A DNA stretch of 64,000 bases. Origin: Roseospirillum parvum. Lineage in GTDB: Bacteria; Pseudomonadota; Alphaproteobacteria; Rhodospirillales; Rhodospirillaceae. The notes under the pieces were generated by a model. That model saw nothing but the letters and a program-made list of their open reading frames with translations, had not been told where the DNA came from and ran no database searches. The translations under genes were made by a program, and so were the position numbers. Of this stretch, positions 35,281 through 43,687 are shown piece after piece (the stretch's first letter is position 1; the number at the start of each line of letters is the position of its first letter). The DNA lies in assembly GCF_900100455.1 (NCBI RefSeq), contig NZ_FNCV01000001.1:599093-663092 (forward strand), given 5' to 3'.

Positions 35281-37998
35281 TCAGTACAGGCCGCCGGCCT
35301 GGGGGGCGGAGGGCGAGGTGGGTTGAAGGGGGGGCGCCGGTCGGGTCGCCGGCTGGGACACGGTGCCCTCGCGCCCCTCCGGCGGCGTGAAGGACGGCAC
35401 CCCGGGGGCGGCCCGCTCGGGCAGCTCCCGGGCTGGCTGGGCATAGGCCGGGAGGTGGTCGATCGGGCGACCGGTCGGGTCGGGCGGCGCCTGACCGGGC
35501 TTGAAGGCTTCCAGGATGACCCGCTCGTCGCCCCGCCGGGCCCGCGCCCCGGTTTCGTGGTTGATGCGGATCAGGCGGATGCCCTCGGGCACGCGGAACG
35601 GCGTCGGCGGGGCGTTGGCCAGGGCCTCTTCCATGAAATCCTTGAAGATCGGCCCGGCAACCCGCGAGCCGGCCTCGCGCGGGCCCAGGGTCGCCGGTTC
35701 GTCGAAGCCGGTGTAGACGCCCACCGCGAGGTCGGGCGAGAAGCCGACGAACCACGCATCGCGGTACTCGTTGGTGGTCCCGGTCTTGCCGGCCAGCGGC
35801 TTGCCGACGGCGGCGATGCGCTGCCCGGTGCCGTACTTCACCACGCCTTCCAGGATGGAAACCATCTGATAGGCGCTCAACGGATCGGCGACGCGCGGCC
35901 GGGTGTCGGGGATGGCCGGCATGTCCTGGCCGGTCCAGAAGACGCCGGCGCAGCCGTCGCAGGGCCGGGTGTCGTGGCGGAAGATGGTCGCCCCGGTGCG
36001 GTCCTGGATGCGGTCGACCAGGGTCGGGGTGATCTTCTTGCCACCGTTGACCAGCATCCCGTAGGCGGCGGTCAGGTCGAGCACGGTGGTCTCGCCGGCG
36101 CCCAGGGCCATCGACAGCACCTGGGGCAGGTTGTCGTTGATGCCGAAGCGCCTGGCGGTGTCGGCGATGACCGGCATGCCGATCTGCTGGGCCAGCCGCA
36201 CGGTCATCAGGTTGCGCGACTTCTCGACCCCCCGGCGCAGCGTGGTCGGGCCCAGGAAGTCGTTGGTGTAGTTGGCCGGCTTCCATTTGGGCAGGCCGGG
36301 GCCCTGGTCGATGACGATGGGGCCGTCGATCACCTTGTCGGTCGGCGCGTAGCCCTGCTCCAGGGCGGCCAGATAGATGAACGGCTTGAAGGCCGAGCCC
36401 GGCTGACGCTGGGCCTGGGTGGCGCGGTTGAACTCGCTGCGCTTCTGCGAGAAGCCGCCGACCATGGCCAGCACGCGGCCGGTGTGCGGGTCGAGCGCCA
36501 CCAGCGCCCCCTCGATGGCCGGCAACTGGCGCAGGGCGACGGTGCCCTCGGGGTAGTCGCCGGTGACCCGCTGGTTGTCCTTCACGTAGCTGTAGGAGGT
36601 GACCGGTTCGACCGCCACCACGTCGCCCACCGCCAGCACGTCCGAGGCCACGTTGACCGCCGGGCCGAGGCGCTGCTCCTGGCGCCACGGGCGGGCCCAC
36701 AGCAACTCGCGGAAGGGCAGGTTGGCGGTGCCGCCGTCGGCCAGACCCACCGTCACGTCGCCGCGCCCCACCTTCAGCACCACCGCCAGACGCCATGTGG
36801 CGGGCAGGTCCTCGGGCCCCGGCACGGCGGCCAGGGCGGGTTGCCAGGCGGTGGGCGCGGCCTCCTCGGCCACGTCGAGGCGGGCCAGCGGACCGCGCCA
36901 GCCGTGGCGCCGGTCATAGGTGATCAGCCCGTCGCGCAGCACCCGGGTGGCGATTTCCTGAAGCCGCGGTTCCAGGGTGGTGCGCACCGCCAGCCCGCCC
37001 TTGTAAAGGGCGTCCTCGCCGTAGCGGTCGACCAGTTCGCGGCGCACCTCCTCGGCGAAGTAGGCCCCGGCATCGACGAAGGTGGGGTCGAGGCTCTGCT
37101 CGACCACCAGCGGCTCGGCGCGCGCCGCCGCCGCTTCCTCGGCGCCCAGGCGGCCATCCTCCAGCAGGCGGCCGATGACCCAGTTGCGGCGCGCCACCGC
37201 GGCCTCGGGCTTGCGGAACGGGTGGTAGTTGTTGGGCGCCTTGGGCAGGGCGGCCAGATAGGCCGCCTCGGCCACCGTCAACTCGTCGAGCGACTTGTTG
37301 AAGTAGTTCATGGCCGCCGCTGCCACGCCGTAGGACTCGAAGCCCAGATAGATCTCGTTCAGGTAAAGCTCGAGGATCTGGTCCTTGCTGTAGGCGCGCT
37401 CGATGCGCAGCGCCAGGATCGCCTCCTTGATCTTGCGCTCGATCGACACCTCGTTGGTCAACAGGAAGTTCTTGGCCACCTGCTGGGTGATGGTCGAGGC
37501 GCCCTCGGGCCGCCGCCCGCTGCCGATGTTGCGCAGATTGGTGACCACGGCGCGGGCCAGCCCCTGCGGATCGACCCCGACATGGCGATAGAAGTTCTGG
37601 TCCTCGGCCGAGATGAAGGCATCCTTGACCAACTCGGGGATGGCGTTGATGGGCACGAAGACGCGCTTCTCGACGGCGTACTCGGTGATCAGCTGGCCGT
37701 TGCCGGCGTAGATGCGGGTCATCACCGCCGGTTCGTATTCGGACAGCCGGCGGTAGTCCGGCAGGTCGCGGCCGAAATGGTGGAAGATGAACAGCCCGCC
37801 GGCCAGGGCGCCGATCAGGCCCAGGAAGACCAGGTTGAAGAAGACGATCAGCAGTCCGCCCAGCACGCCCCGCCGGCGCGGCCGGCGGGGTTCCCGGCGC
37901 GGCGGGCGGGGCTCCGGGCGAAGCTCCTCGCGGGCCTCGCTGGGGGCCTTCGGGCGGGGGGGCGGGGGCGCTTTCTTGCGCGGCCGGTCCGAGCTCAT
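35281..37998 (-). CDS. mrcA: penicillin-binding protein 1A (bifunctional transglycosylase/transpeptidase)
   Basis: A 905-residue class A PBP. A basic, proline-rich cytoplasmic tail (residues 1-48) precedes one membrane helix (GVLGGLLIVFFNLVFLGLIG). The GT51 domain has EDQNFYRHVGVDPQGLARA (catalytic Glu), GASTITQQVAKNF and RKIKEAILALRIER. An OB-like insertion of about 100 residues is followed by the transpeptidase: active serine in GSAFKPFIYLAALEQG, second motif KSRNLMT, third motif KTGTTNEYRDAW. The C-terminus is proline- and threonine-rich. The enzyme polymerises and crosslinks peptidoglycan. It lies downstream of amiC on the same strand, consistent with a wall-remodelling cluster. Confidence 0.97.
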   Translation of the reverse strand: MSSDRPRKKAPPPPRPKAPSEAREELRPEPRPPRREPRRPRRRGVLGGLLIVFFNLVFLGLIGALAGGLFIFHHFGRDLPDYRRLSEYEPAVMTRIYAGNGQLITEYAVEKRVFVPINAIPELVKDAFISAEDQNFYRHVGVDPQGLARAVVTNLRNIGSGRRPEGASTITQQVAKNFLLTNEVSIERKIKEAILALRIERAYSKDQILELYLNEIYLGFESYGVAAAAMNYFNKSLDELTVAEAAYLAALPKAPNNYHPFRKPEAAVARRNWVIGRLLEDGRLGAEEAAAARAEPLVVEQSLDPTFVDAGAYFAEEVRRELVDRYGEDALYKGGLAVRTTLEPRLQEIATRVLRDGLITYDRRHGWRGPLARLDVAEEAAPTAWQPALAAVPGPEDLPATWRLAVVLKVGRGDVTVGLADGGTANLPFRELLWARPWRQEQRLGPAVNVASDVLAVGDVVAVEPVTSYSYVKDNQRVTGDYPEGTVALRQLPAIEGALVALDPHTGRVLAMVGGFSQKRSEFNRATQAQRQPGSAFKPFIYLAALEQGYAPTDKVIDGPIVIDQGPGLPKWKPANYTNDFLGPTTLRRGVEKSRNLMTVRLAQQIGMPVIADTARRFGINDNLPQVLSMALGAGETTVLDLTAAYGMLVNGGKKITPTLVDRIQDRTGATIFRHDTRPCDGCAGVFWTGQDMPAIPDTRPRVADPLSAYQMVSILEGVVKYGTGQRIAAVGKPLAGKTGTTNEYRDAWFVGFSPDLAVGVYTGFDEPATLGPREAGSRVAGPIFKDFMEEALANAPPTPFRVPEGIRLIRINHETGARARRGDERVILEAFKPGQAPPDPTGRPIDHLPAYAQPARELPERAAPGVPSFTPPEGREGTVSQPATRPAPPLQPTSPSAPQAGGLY

Positions 37999-38085
37999 GG
38001 AGGGACGGTCTTGCCTTGTGCGATGAGGCCGGGGGACGCGGTCGGACCGCGCCCCCGGGGGGGGCGTTTGCAGAGGGTGAGCCTT

Positions 38086-38114
38086 GTTCTACAGGCTAAT
38101 CATGGCGGAGTTAA
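38086..38114 (-). promoter_or_regulatory. candidate mrcA promoter
   Basis: On the minus strand TTAACT (38114-38109) and TAGAAC (38091-38086) are 17 bases apart, about 88 bases upstream of the mrcA ATG. Each hexamer matches consensus at four of six positions. Pattern only. Confidence 0.3.
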
Positions 38115-38145
38115 GGACGGAGCGCACGCCGCTTGGGGCACGGTG

Positions 38146-38170
38146 GCATTCATTTGGTCCCAATGAATGC
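38146..38170. repeat. hairpin with 9-bp arms
   Basis: GCATTCATT (38146-38154) and AATGAATGC (38162-38170) flank TGGTCCC. It immediately adjoins the CTAGAGC-type palindrome and, with it, forms a run of structured DNA between amiC and mrcA. Confidence 0.7.
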
Positions 38171-38171
38171 A

Positions 38172-38241
38172 CCCTAGAGCCGAGAGCGAAAAATCGGAAC
38201 CACCAAGTGGTTCCGATTTTTCGCTCAGATCTGCTCTAGGG
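38172..38241. repeat. nested palindromic element with CTAGAGC/GCTCTAG ends
   Basis: Outer arms CCCTAGAGC (38172-38180) and GCTCTAGGG (38233-38241) enclose inner perfect 20-bp arms (38184-38203 and 38207-38226) around a CAA loop. The layout is that of the short intergenic palindromes common in alphaproteobacteria. The CTA at 38236-38238 is the complement of the amiC stop codon TAG, so the element ends the amiC gene. Confidence 0.9.
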
Positions 38242-39588
38242 CCGGAAGGCTTTCTGATCCTGGGTGAAGTAGCGGTCGACGGTGGCCACCACGGCTTCCA
38301 TCAGGCGCTTGCGGTAGGCGGCGGTGCGCAGCTTGCGCTCTTCCTCGCGGTTGGACAGGTAGCCCATCTCGAGCAGCACCGAGGGGACGTCCGGCGATTT
38401 CAGCACGGCGAACCCGGCGAAGCGGTGGGTGCGCCGCAGCAACTGGAAATCGCGCGACAGCGAATCGACCAGCTTGGCGGCCAGGCGGGCCGACAGGTTC
38501 ATGGTTTCGCGCTGGGCCAGGTCGATCAGGATGTCGGTGACCTCGGGCGATTCATGGCTGAAGTCCATGCCGCTGATGATGTCGGCCTTGTTCTCGGCCT
38601 CGGCCAGGGCGGCGGCCTCGGCGTCGGAGGCGTCTTCCGACAGGGTGTAGACCGACAGCCCGCGTACCCCGGTGTTCTTGATTGAATCGGCGTGCAGCGA
38701 GATGAACAGGTCGGCCCCGGCGTGGCGGGCGATGGCGATGCGCTGGCGCAGGCGCACCGACATGTCGCGGTCGCGGGTCAGCACCACCTTGTAGCGCCCG
38801 GTCGCCTCCAGCAGTTGGCGCAACTGGCGGGCGGCGGCCAGGGTGATCTCTTTCTCGTGGATGCCGCTGACCCCGATCGCCCCGGGATCGACCCCGCCGT
38901 GCCCGGGGTCGAGCGCGATGATCGGTTTGCCGCCCGCGCCGCGCTGGCGCGGGTCGGGCGTGCCCTCAAGCAGCGGCTCGGGCTTGGGCGCGCTGTAGGC
39001 ACCGACCCGCTTGCCCGGGCCGGCGCCGGCCAGGAAGGCGTTGCGCCCGGTGGCCGCCAGATCGATGACCAGCCGCCAGGGGTGGCCGTCGCGCGGCGAC
39101 AGGGTGAACACCTTCAGGACCTCGGCCGGTTCCTTGAGGTCGAGCACCATGCGCGACTGGCCGGGGTTGAACAGGCCGTAGCGGACCTGCTCGACCAGCC
39201 CGCGGGCCTGGGTGTGCGGGTCGAGGGGGGCGAAGTCCACCTCCGGCAGGTCGACCACCACGCGATAGGGGTCGGCCAGGGTGAACAGCGAGAAATCAAC
39301 CCCCGCCCCCAGCTCGACCACGAAGCGGGTGAACCCCTGGTGGCTGCCGAAGCGCATGCCCAGGGCCTCGACCGCCGCCCAGGCGGCCCCCGGTTGGCAC
39401 AGCGCAAGGCCGGCCGCCGCCCCGCCCAGCAGCAGGGCGCGCCGGCTCGGCCCGGGAGGCGCCACTTCGTCCGGACGCAAGGAACCGGCGCCGACAGATC
39501 CCGTGGCGGGGGATCCCGTGGTCGGGTGGGGCGCCTCGTTGCGCGGCGCGGGGTTGCGCGGCGTGGGATGGCGGGTGCGTGGCCTCAT
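38236..39588 (-). CDS. amiC: N-acetylmuramoyl-L-alanine amidase (AmiC type, AMIN + amidase_3)
   Basis: I start at ATG 39588 (MRPRTRHPTPRNPAPRNEAP); the frame is open further upstream to 39996 but only through tandem-repeat DNA. A probable Tat signal is present (SRRALLLGGAAAGLALCQPG then AWA). An AMIN domain (about residues 75-180) localises the enzyme, and a zinc amidase_3 domain follows: IIALDPGHGGVDPGAIG (His ligand), HEKEITLAAA (Glu), SLHADSIKN (His), VPSVLLEMGYLSNREEE (catalytic Glu). It cleaves peptide stems from glycan strands during division. The stop codon lies in a palindromic repeat. 450 residues is normal for the family. Confidence 0.94.
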   Translation of the reverse strand: MRPRTRHPTPRNPAPRNEAPHPTTGSPATGSVGAGSLRPDEVAPPGPSRRALLLGGAAAGLALCQPGAAWAAVEALGMRFGSHQGFTRFVVELGAGVDFSLFTLADPYRVVVDLPEVDFAPLDPHTQARGLVEQVRYGLFNPGQSRMVLDLKEPAEVLKVFTLSPRDGHPWRLVIDLAATGRNAFLAGAGPGKRVGAYSAPKPEPLLEGTPDPRQRGAGGKPIIALDPGHGGVDPGAIGVSGIHEKEITLAAARQLRQLLEATGRYKVVLTRDRDMSVRLRQRIAIARHAGADLFISLHADSIKNTGVRGLSVYTLSEDASDAEAAALAEAENKADIISGMDFSHESPEVTDILIDLAQRETMNLSARLAAKLVDSLSRDFQLLRRTHRFAGFAVLKSPDVPSVLLEMGYLSNREEERKLRTAAYRKRLMEAVVATVDRYFTQDQKAFRP

Positions 39589-39882
39589 CGACGGGGCCCT
39601 CTGCTCCAGGCCCGGGGGGTGGGCGGTTCTGATCCCGGACGCGGCGGCCGCTCGGCCACCCGGGCCGGTGCCGGGGCGGGGCGCCGGGGCCCGGCGCCTG
39701 GGCGGCACCTGGGCTCGGCACCTGGGCTCGGTAGCGGGACGGCCCCCAACGGGGAGGGCGAAAAAGGGGGGCCGGGCAGCCTGGGACGAGGTCACTATGC
39801 CAGCACCGCGACTCGGCACGCAACCTGTATTTTCCAACCCCGACGCGGGGTTGCCGGAGGTTTTCGTGCGGGGGGCTTCCTG

Positions 39883-40108
39883 CGAGCCCGTCGAAACAGC
39901 CCGGGGCGGGTTTTTTCGAGTCCGTCGAAACAGCCCGAGGCGGGCTTTTTCGAGTCCGTCGAAACAGCCCGGGGCGGGCTTTTTCGAGTCCGTCAAAGCA
40001 GCCGGGGACGGGCTCCTTTCGAGCCCGTCAAAACAGCCGGGGACGGGCTCCTTTCGAGCCCGTCAAAACAGCCGGGGACGGGCTCCTTTCGAGCCCGTCA
40101 AAACAGCC
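39883..40108. repeat. tandem array of 34/35-bp terminator-like hairpins, six copies plus a partial seventh
   Basis: Copies begin at 39883, 39917, 39951, 39985, 40020, 40055 and 40090 (last one partial). The first four are 34-35 bp units of the type CGAGTCCGTCGAAACAGCCC with a following CGGGCTTTTT; the later ones are 35 bp, with GAGCCCGTC pairing with GACGGGCTC and followed by CTTT. Each copy therefore holds a hairpin followed by T residues on the plus strand. Copies are homogenised in two subtypes, a sign of recent local duplication. Confidence 0.9.
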
Positions 40109-40109
40109 A

Positions 40110-40138
40110 TTGTGGGTCCGCTCGGCGCACGCTATCTT
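40110..40138 (+). promoter_or_regulatory. candidate rne promoter
   Basis: TTGTGG (40110-40115) and TATCTT (40133-40138) are separated by 17 bases and begin two bases after the tandem array. If used, it would give rne a leader of nearly 800 bases, in keeping with the long autoregulatory leaders of rne genes. Confidence 0.4.
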
Positions 40139-40931
40139 GAGCCAGCGAGAGTCCGCCGAGCCTGACCGGCCCGGCCCTGGTTTGCGCCGATGGCAACTGT
40201 GGCGTGGGTCAATGGCTGGGGTATCGCCTCGGGGTTGCGGAGCCCGTTCGGCAAGGTTGCCGGCGTTTTGGATCCCGGGATGGGCCGGCCGCGTGCCGCC
40301 ATCCCAGATGCTGGGCCTCGGATGCGTTGCCGGATGTGCCGCCCGCGTTGACGCGGCGGTCCGGGGTGGCGATCCGCCACCGATCCGGTTTGCCGCCGAC
40401 CCGGTTTGCCGCCGACTGGTTGGGGGACCGACTGGTTGGGAGACCGCCCGGTTCGCCGACGCCCCCCTTCGGGCGGCCGGGACAGATCCCGGGACTCCCA
40501 GGGACCAGCCGCCGACGGCTCTGGTTTCAACCCGGGTGGTCACGGCACGGGTGGTTGCGCCTCGGGCCCTGGTTCGACTTTCGCCCGCCGGTTGTTGTTC
40601 CCACGATCCTTGGGGCCCGGCCGAAGCTTGATGTCCCGGCCCCCGGTGCCCCGCAAGGCGGCACGGCGAAGGCCCTTCTGTTCACCTTATTTCGCGGTCC
40701 GCGAGGCACGCCCCTTCATGTCCGTCCGAACCCTCCCTTCCGTTTCGCGCCACCGGCCCCTGGGGCCGCTGGTTTGCGCGAACCCGGCCGGGCAAGGTGT
40801 CGTGGCAGGGCCGATGCGGGGCACGGACCACCCCCTCAACCAATCCCCCTATCGTGTCGCCCGAACCGCTGCCAGGCGCCCACGCGCCGGCGGCCGGGAT
40901 CGCGACGCGCATCCCAGGAGTTCACACCTGT
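40139..40931 (+). other. long rne 5' leader, no gene recognised
   Basis: About 790 bases without a convincing coding region. It contains short direct repeats: CCGGTTTGCCGCCGAC twice and ACTGGTTGGG twice, between about 40380 and 40450. Base composition is slightly less GC-rich in places (for example around 40680-40700). In other bacteria a long rne leader folds and lets RNase E limit its own mRNA; the same is plausible here. AGGAG about 10 bases before 40932 is the ribosome-binding site. Confidence 0.5.
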
Positions 40932-43598
40932 ATGGCCAAGCGCATGTTGATCGATGCGACGCACACGGAAGAGACCCGTGTCGTCGTCATGGACGGAACC
41001 CGTCTTGAAGAGTTTGATGTCGAAACCAGTACCAAGAAGCAGTTAAAGGGAAACATCTATCTGGCAAAAGTGGTCCGCGTGGAGCCGTCGCTCCAGGCCG
41101 CGTTTGTTGATTACGGCGGGAACCGCCACGGTTTCCTGGCATTCAGTGAAATTCATCCCGACTACTACCAGATTCCGGTCGCCGACCGCGAGGCGCTGAA
41201 GCGCCAGCACGAAGCCGAGGCCCGGGCCGTCGATGACGACGACCTCGATGGTGATGGCAACGGCGAACAGGTCGAGGTGCTGGAAGGCACCGACGCGGTC
41301 GAGGAAGCTGCCGATCGCCCGCGCGTCAAGCCGATGCGCGACTACAAGATCCAGGAAGTCATCAAGCGCCGCCAGATCATCCTGGTCCAGGTGGTCAAGG
41401 AGGAGCGCGGCACCAAGGGCGCGGCGCTCACCACCTACCTGTCGCTGGCCGGGCGCTACTGCGTGCTGATGCCCAACACCGGGCGCGGTGGCGGGGTCAG
41501 CCGCAAGATCACCAGCGGCACCGACCGCCGTCGCCTGAAGGCGATCATGAACGAGATGGACGTGCCGCGCGGCATGGCGGTGATCCTGCGCACGGCGGGC
41601 TCGGAGCGCTCCAAGGCCGAGATTCGGCGCGACTACGACTATCTGATGCGGACCTGGAACCAGATCCGCGAGACCACCCTTCAGTCCATCGCGCCGGCGC
41701 TGATCCACGAGGAAGCCAACCTCATCCGGCGGGCCATCCGCGACATCTACTCCAGCGACATCGAGGAGGTCCTGGTCGAAGGCGAGGCCGGCTACCGGCT
41801 GGCCAAGGACTTCATGAAGACCCTGACCCCGAGCCACGCCAAGAAGGTCCAGCCCTACCGCGACGAAACCATGCCGCTGCTCCACCGCTTCCAGGTGGAC
41901 AGCCAGCTTGATTCCATGCACAGCCCGACCGTGGGCCTGAGGTCCGGCGGCTCGATCGTCATCAACCAGACCGAGGCGCTGGTCGCCATCGACGTCAACT
42001 CCGGGCGCTCCACCAAGGAACGCCACATCGAGGAAACGGCCTACAAGACCAACCTCGAGGCGGCCGAGGAGGTGGCCCGCCAGTTGCGCCTGCGCGATCT
42101 GGCCGGGCTGATCGTCATCGACTTCATCGACATGGACGAGGCGCGCAACAACACGGCCGTCGAACGGCGCCTGAAAGAGGCCCTGAAGAACGACCGGGCG
42201 CGCATCCAGGTGGGCCGCATCTCGGCCTTCGGGCTGCTTGAGTTGTCGCGTCAGCGGCTGCGTCCCAGCCTGATGGAGACCTCCTTCCAGCCCTGTCCGC
42301 ACTGCCGGGGCACCGGCCATGTGCGCTCGGTGGAAAGCACCTCCATCCAGATGCTGCGCGTGCTGGAAGAGGAAGGCGTGCGCGGCCGCAGCAGCGAGGT
42401 CACCCTGTCGGTGGCCACCCCGGTGGCGCTGTACCTGCTCAACCACAAGCGGCCGGCCATCGTTCAACTGGAACAGCGCTACGGTCTGTCGGTGATGATC
42501 ATGGGTGACGACAGCCTGATCGTCCCCGATTACCGGCTGGATCGGGTCCGCCTCGGCGAAGGGGTCGAGGAACCGGCGGCGGTGGTCGAGAAACCCCGCC
42601 CGCCGCGCGAGGACAGCGAGGATGACGACGACAACCGCAAGGCCGCCGGCGGCAGCAGCAAGCGCCGTCGCCGCAAGCGCAAGCCGCGCGGCGAGAACGG
42701 CGAGGCCGCCGACAGCGATCCGCAAAGCGCCGCCGAGGACGACGGCGCCGAGAGCGCCGACAATGGCGACGGGGGCGAGAGCGGCGAGGAGTCCGAGGGC
42801 ACCAGCCGCAAGCGGCGCTCGCGTCGGGGCGGCCGCCGCAACCGCCGCAAGCCGGCCGGCGAGGGCGTCGATGCCCAGGCCGAGACGGAGGGCGCGTCCG
42901 ACGAGTCCGAGGACACCGTGACCTCCGGTGAAACCGACGCCGACAGCGACGAGGCGGCCGATGGCGACATCAGCGCCCCACGCTCGCGGCGCACCCGGCG
43001 TCGCAAGCCGGCCGCCGCCGCGCGATCCGATGGCGAGGCCGATGGCGAGGCCGATGGCGAGGCCGAGGGGGAGGCCGGGCCGGAAAATGGTGCCGACGAA
43101 AGCGGTGCCGACGAAAGCGGTTCCGACGATGCCGAGGCGGCGCCCAAGCGGCGCTCCCGCCGACGCTCGCCCAAGGCCAAGGAGGCGGAGGCCGACAGCA
43201 ACGCCGATCAGGCTGAAACCGAAGGCGCCGGGGCCGATGAGGCCGAGGTCAAGCCGGCCCGGCGCCGCCCCCGGCGCAGTCGGGCCAAGGCGGAGACCGC
43301 GCCGACGGTGACGTCCGAGCCCGCCGACGAGGCCAGCGAGGGGGCGCCGGAAACCGACGCCGAGGCCGCCCCGCCGGCCGATCAAGCAACGGGTGAGGCG
43401 CCGGTTGCCGAGGCGCGGGCGGTCGAGGAGACTCCGGACGAGCAAGTTCCGGCCGAGCAAGTTCCGGACGAGCAAGCTCCGGCCGAGGACACGCCCGCCC
43501 CGGAAACCGCCGCCGAGCCCAACCCCCACGAGGTGGTCATCACCGCCGACGACAGCCAGCCCTCGCGGCGCGGCTGGTGGCGGCGTCTGGGCGGCTGA
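40932..43598 (+). CDS. rne: ribonuclease E/G family endoribonuclease (RNase E)
   Basis: I start at ATG 40932 (MAKRMLIDATHTEETRVVVM), with AGGAG about 10 bases upstream. The 888-residue protein has an S1 RNA-binding domain (KGNIYLAKVVRVEPSLQAAF onward), an acidic insertion typical of alphaproteobacterial RNase E (EVLEGTDAVEEAADRP), the catalytic DNase I-like region with VAIDVNSGRS and VIDFIDMD (metal-binding Asp residues), and the zinc-link CPHCRGTGHV. From about residue 545 the tail is a low-complexity scaffold with arginine-rich blocks (SSKRRRRKRKPRG, RKRRSRRGGRRNRRKP) alternating with acidic tandem repeats (ADGEADGEAEGEA; EQVPAEQVPDEQAPAED). It starts mRNA decay and rRNA/tRNA processing and builds the degradosome. 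Confidence 0.96.
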   Translation: MAKRMLIDATHTEETRVVVMDGTRLEEFDVETSTKKQLKGNIYLAKVVRVEPSLQAAFVDYGGNRHGFLAFSEIHPDYYQIPVADREALKRQHEAEARAVDDDDLDGDGNGEQVEVLEGTDAVEEAADRPRVKPMRDYKIQEVIKRRQIILVQVVKEERGTKGAALTTYLSLAGRYCVLMPNTGRGGGVSRKITSGTDRRRLKAIMNEMDVPRGMAVILRTAGSERSKAEIRRDYDYLMRTWNQIRETTLQSIAPALIHEEANLIRRAIRDIYSSDIEEVLVEGEAGYRLAKDFMKTLTPSHAKKVQPYRDETMPLLHRFQVDSQLDSMHSPTVGLRSGGSIVINQTEALVAIDVNSGRSTKERHIEETAYKTNLEAAEEVARQLRLRDLAGLIVIDFIDMDEARNNTAVERRLKEALKNDRARIQVGRISAFGLLELSRQRLRPSLMETSFQPCPHCRGTGHVRSVESTSIQMLRVLEEEGVRGRSSEVTLSVATPVALYLLNHKRPAIVQLEQRYGLSVMIMGDDSLIVPDYRLDRVRLGEGVEEPAAVVEKPRPPREDSEDDDDNRKAAGGSSKRRRRKRKPRGENGEAADSDPQSAAEDDGAESADNGDGGESGEESEGTSRKRRSRRGGRRNRRKPAGEGVDAQAETEGASDESEDTVTSGETDADSDEAADGDISAPRSRRTRRRKPAAAARSDGEADGEADGEAEGEAGPENGADESGADESGSDDAEAAPKRRSRRRSPKAKEAEADSNADQAETEGAGADEAEVKPARRRPRRSRAKAETAPTVTSEPADEASEGAPETDAEAAPPADQATGEAPVAEARAVEETPDEQVPAEQVPDEQAPAEDTPAPETAAEPNPHEVVITADDSQPSRRGWWRRLGG

Positions 43599-43621
43599 CC
43601 ACCGAGCCGTCTTGAAATCAT

Positions 43622-43660
43622 CGGCGGAGGGGGGCTACAACCCGCCTCCGCCGTTTCTTT
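43622..43660 (+). terminator. terminator of rne
   Basis: CGGCGGAGG (43622-43630) pairs with 43645-43653, with extra GGG/CCC pairing toward the loop, and is followed by TTTCTTT. It lies 23 bases after the rne stop and ends 27 bases before prfB. Confidence 0.85.
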
Positions 43661-43687
43661 CCCCACCAACCCCAAGCAGGAGTCGAC

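Noticed and set aside
39589-39996. N-terminal extension of amiC starting in the tandem repeats
   Set aside because: The extra 136 residues are repeat-derived and proline/arginine-rich, and the Tat-like signal follows the later ATG at 39588.
39883-40108. CRISPR-like periodic repeats
   Set aside because: The 34/35-bp units adjoin each other with no unique spacers and no cas genes are near.
40797-40931. Upstream start of rne at 40797
   Set aside because: The added 45 residues are not RNase E-like; the ATG at 40932 has AGGAG and the expected MAKRMLIDA start.
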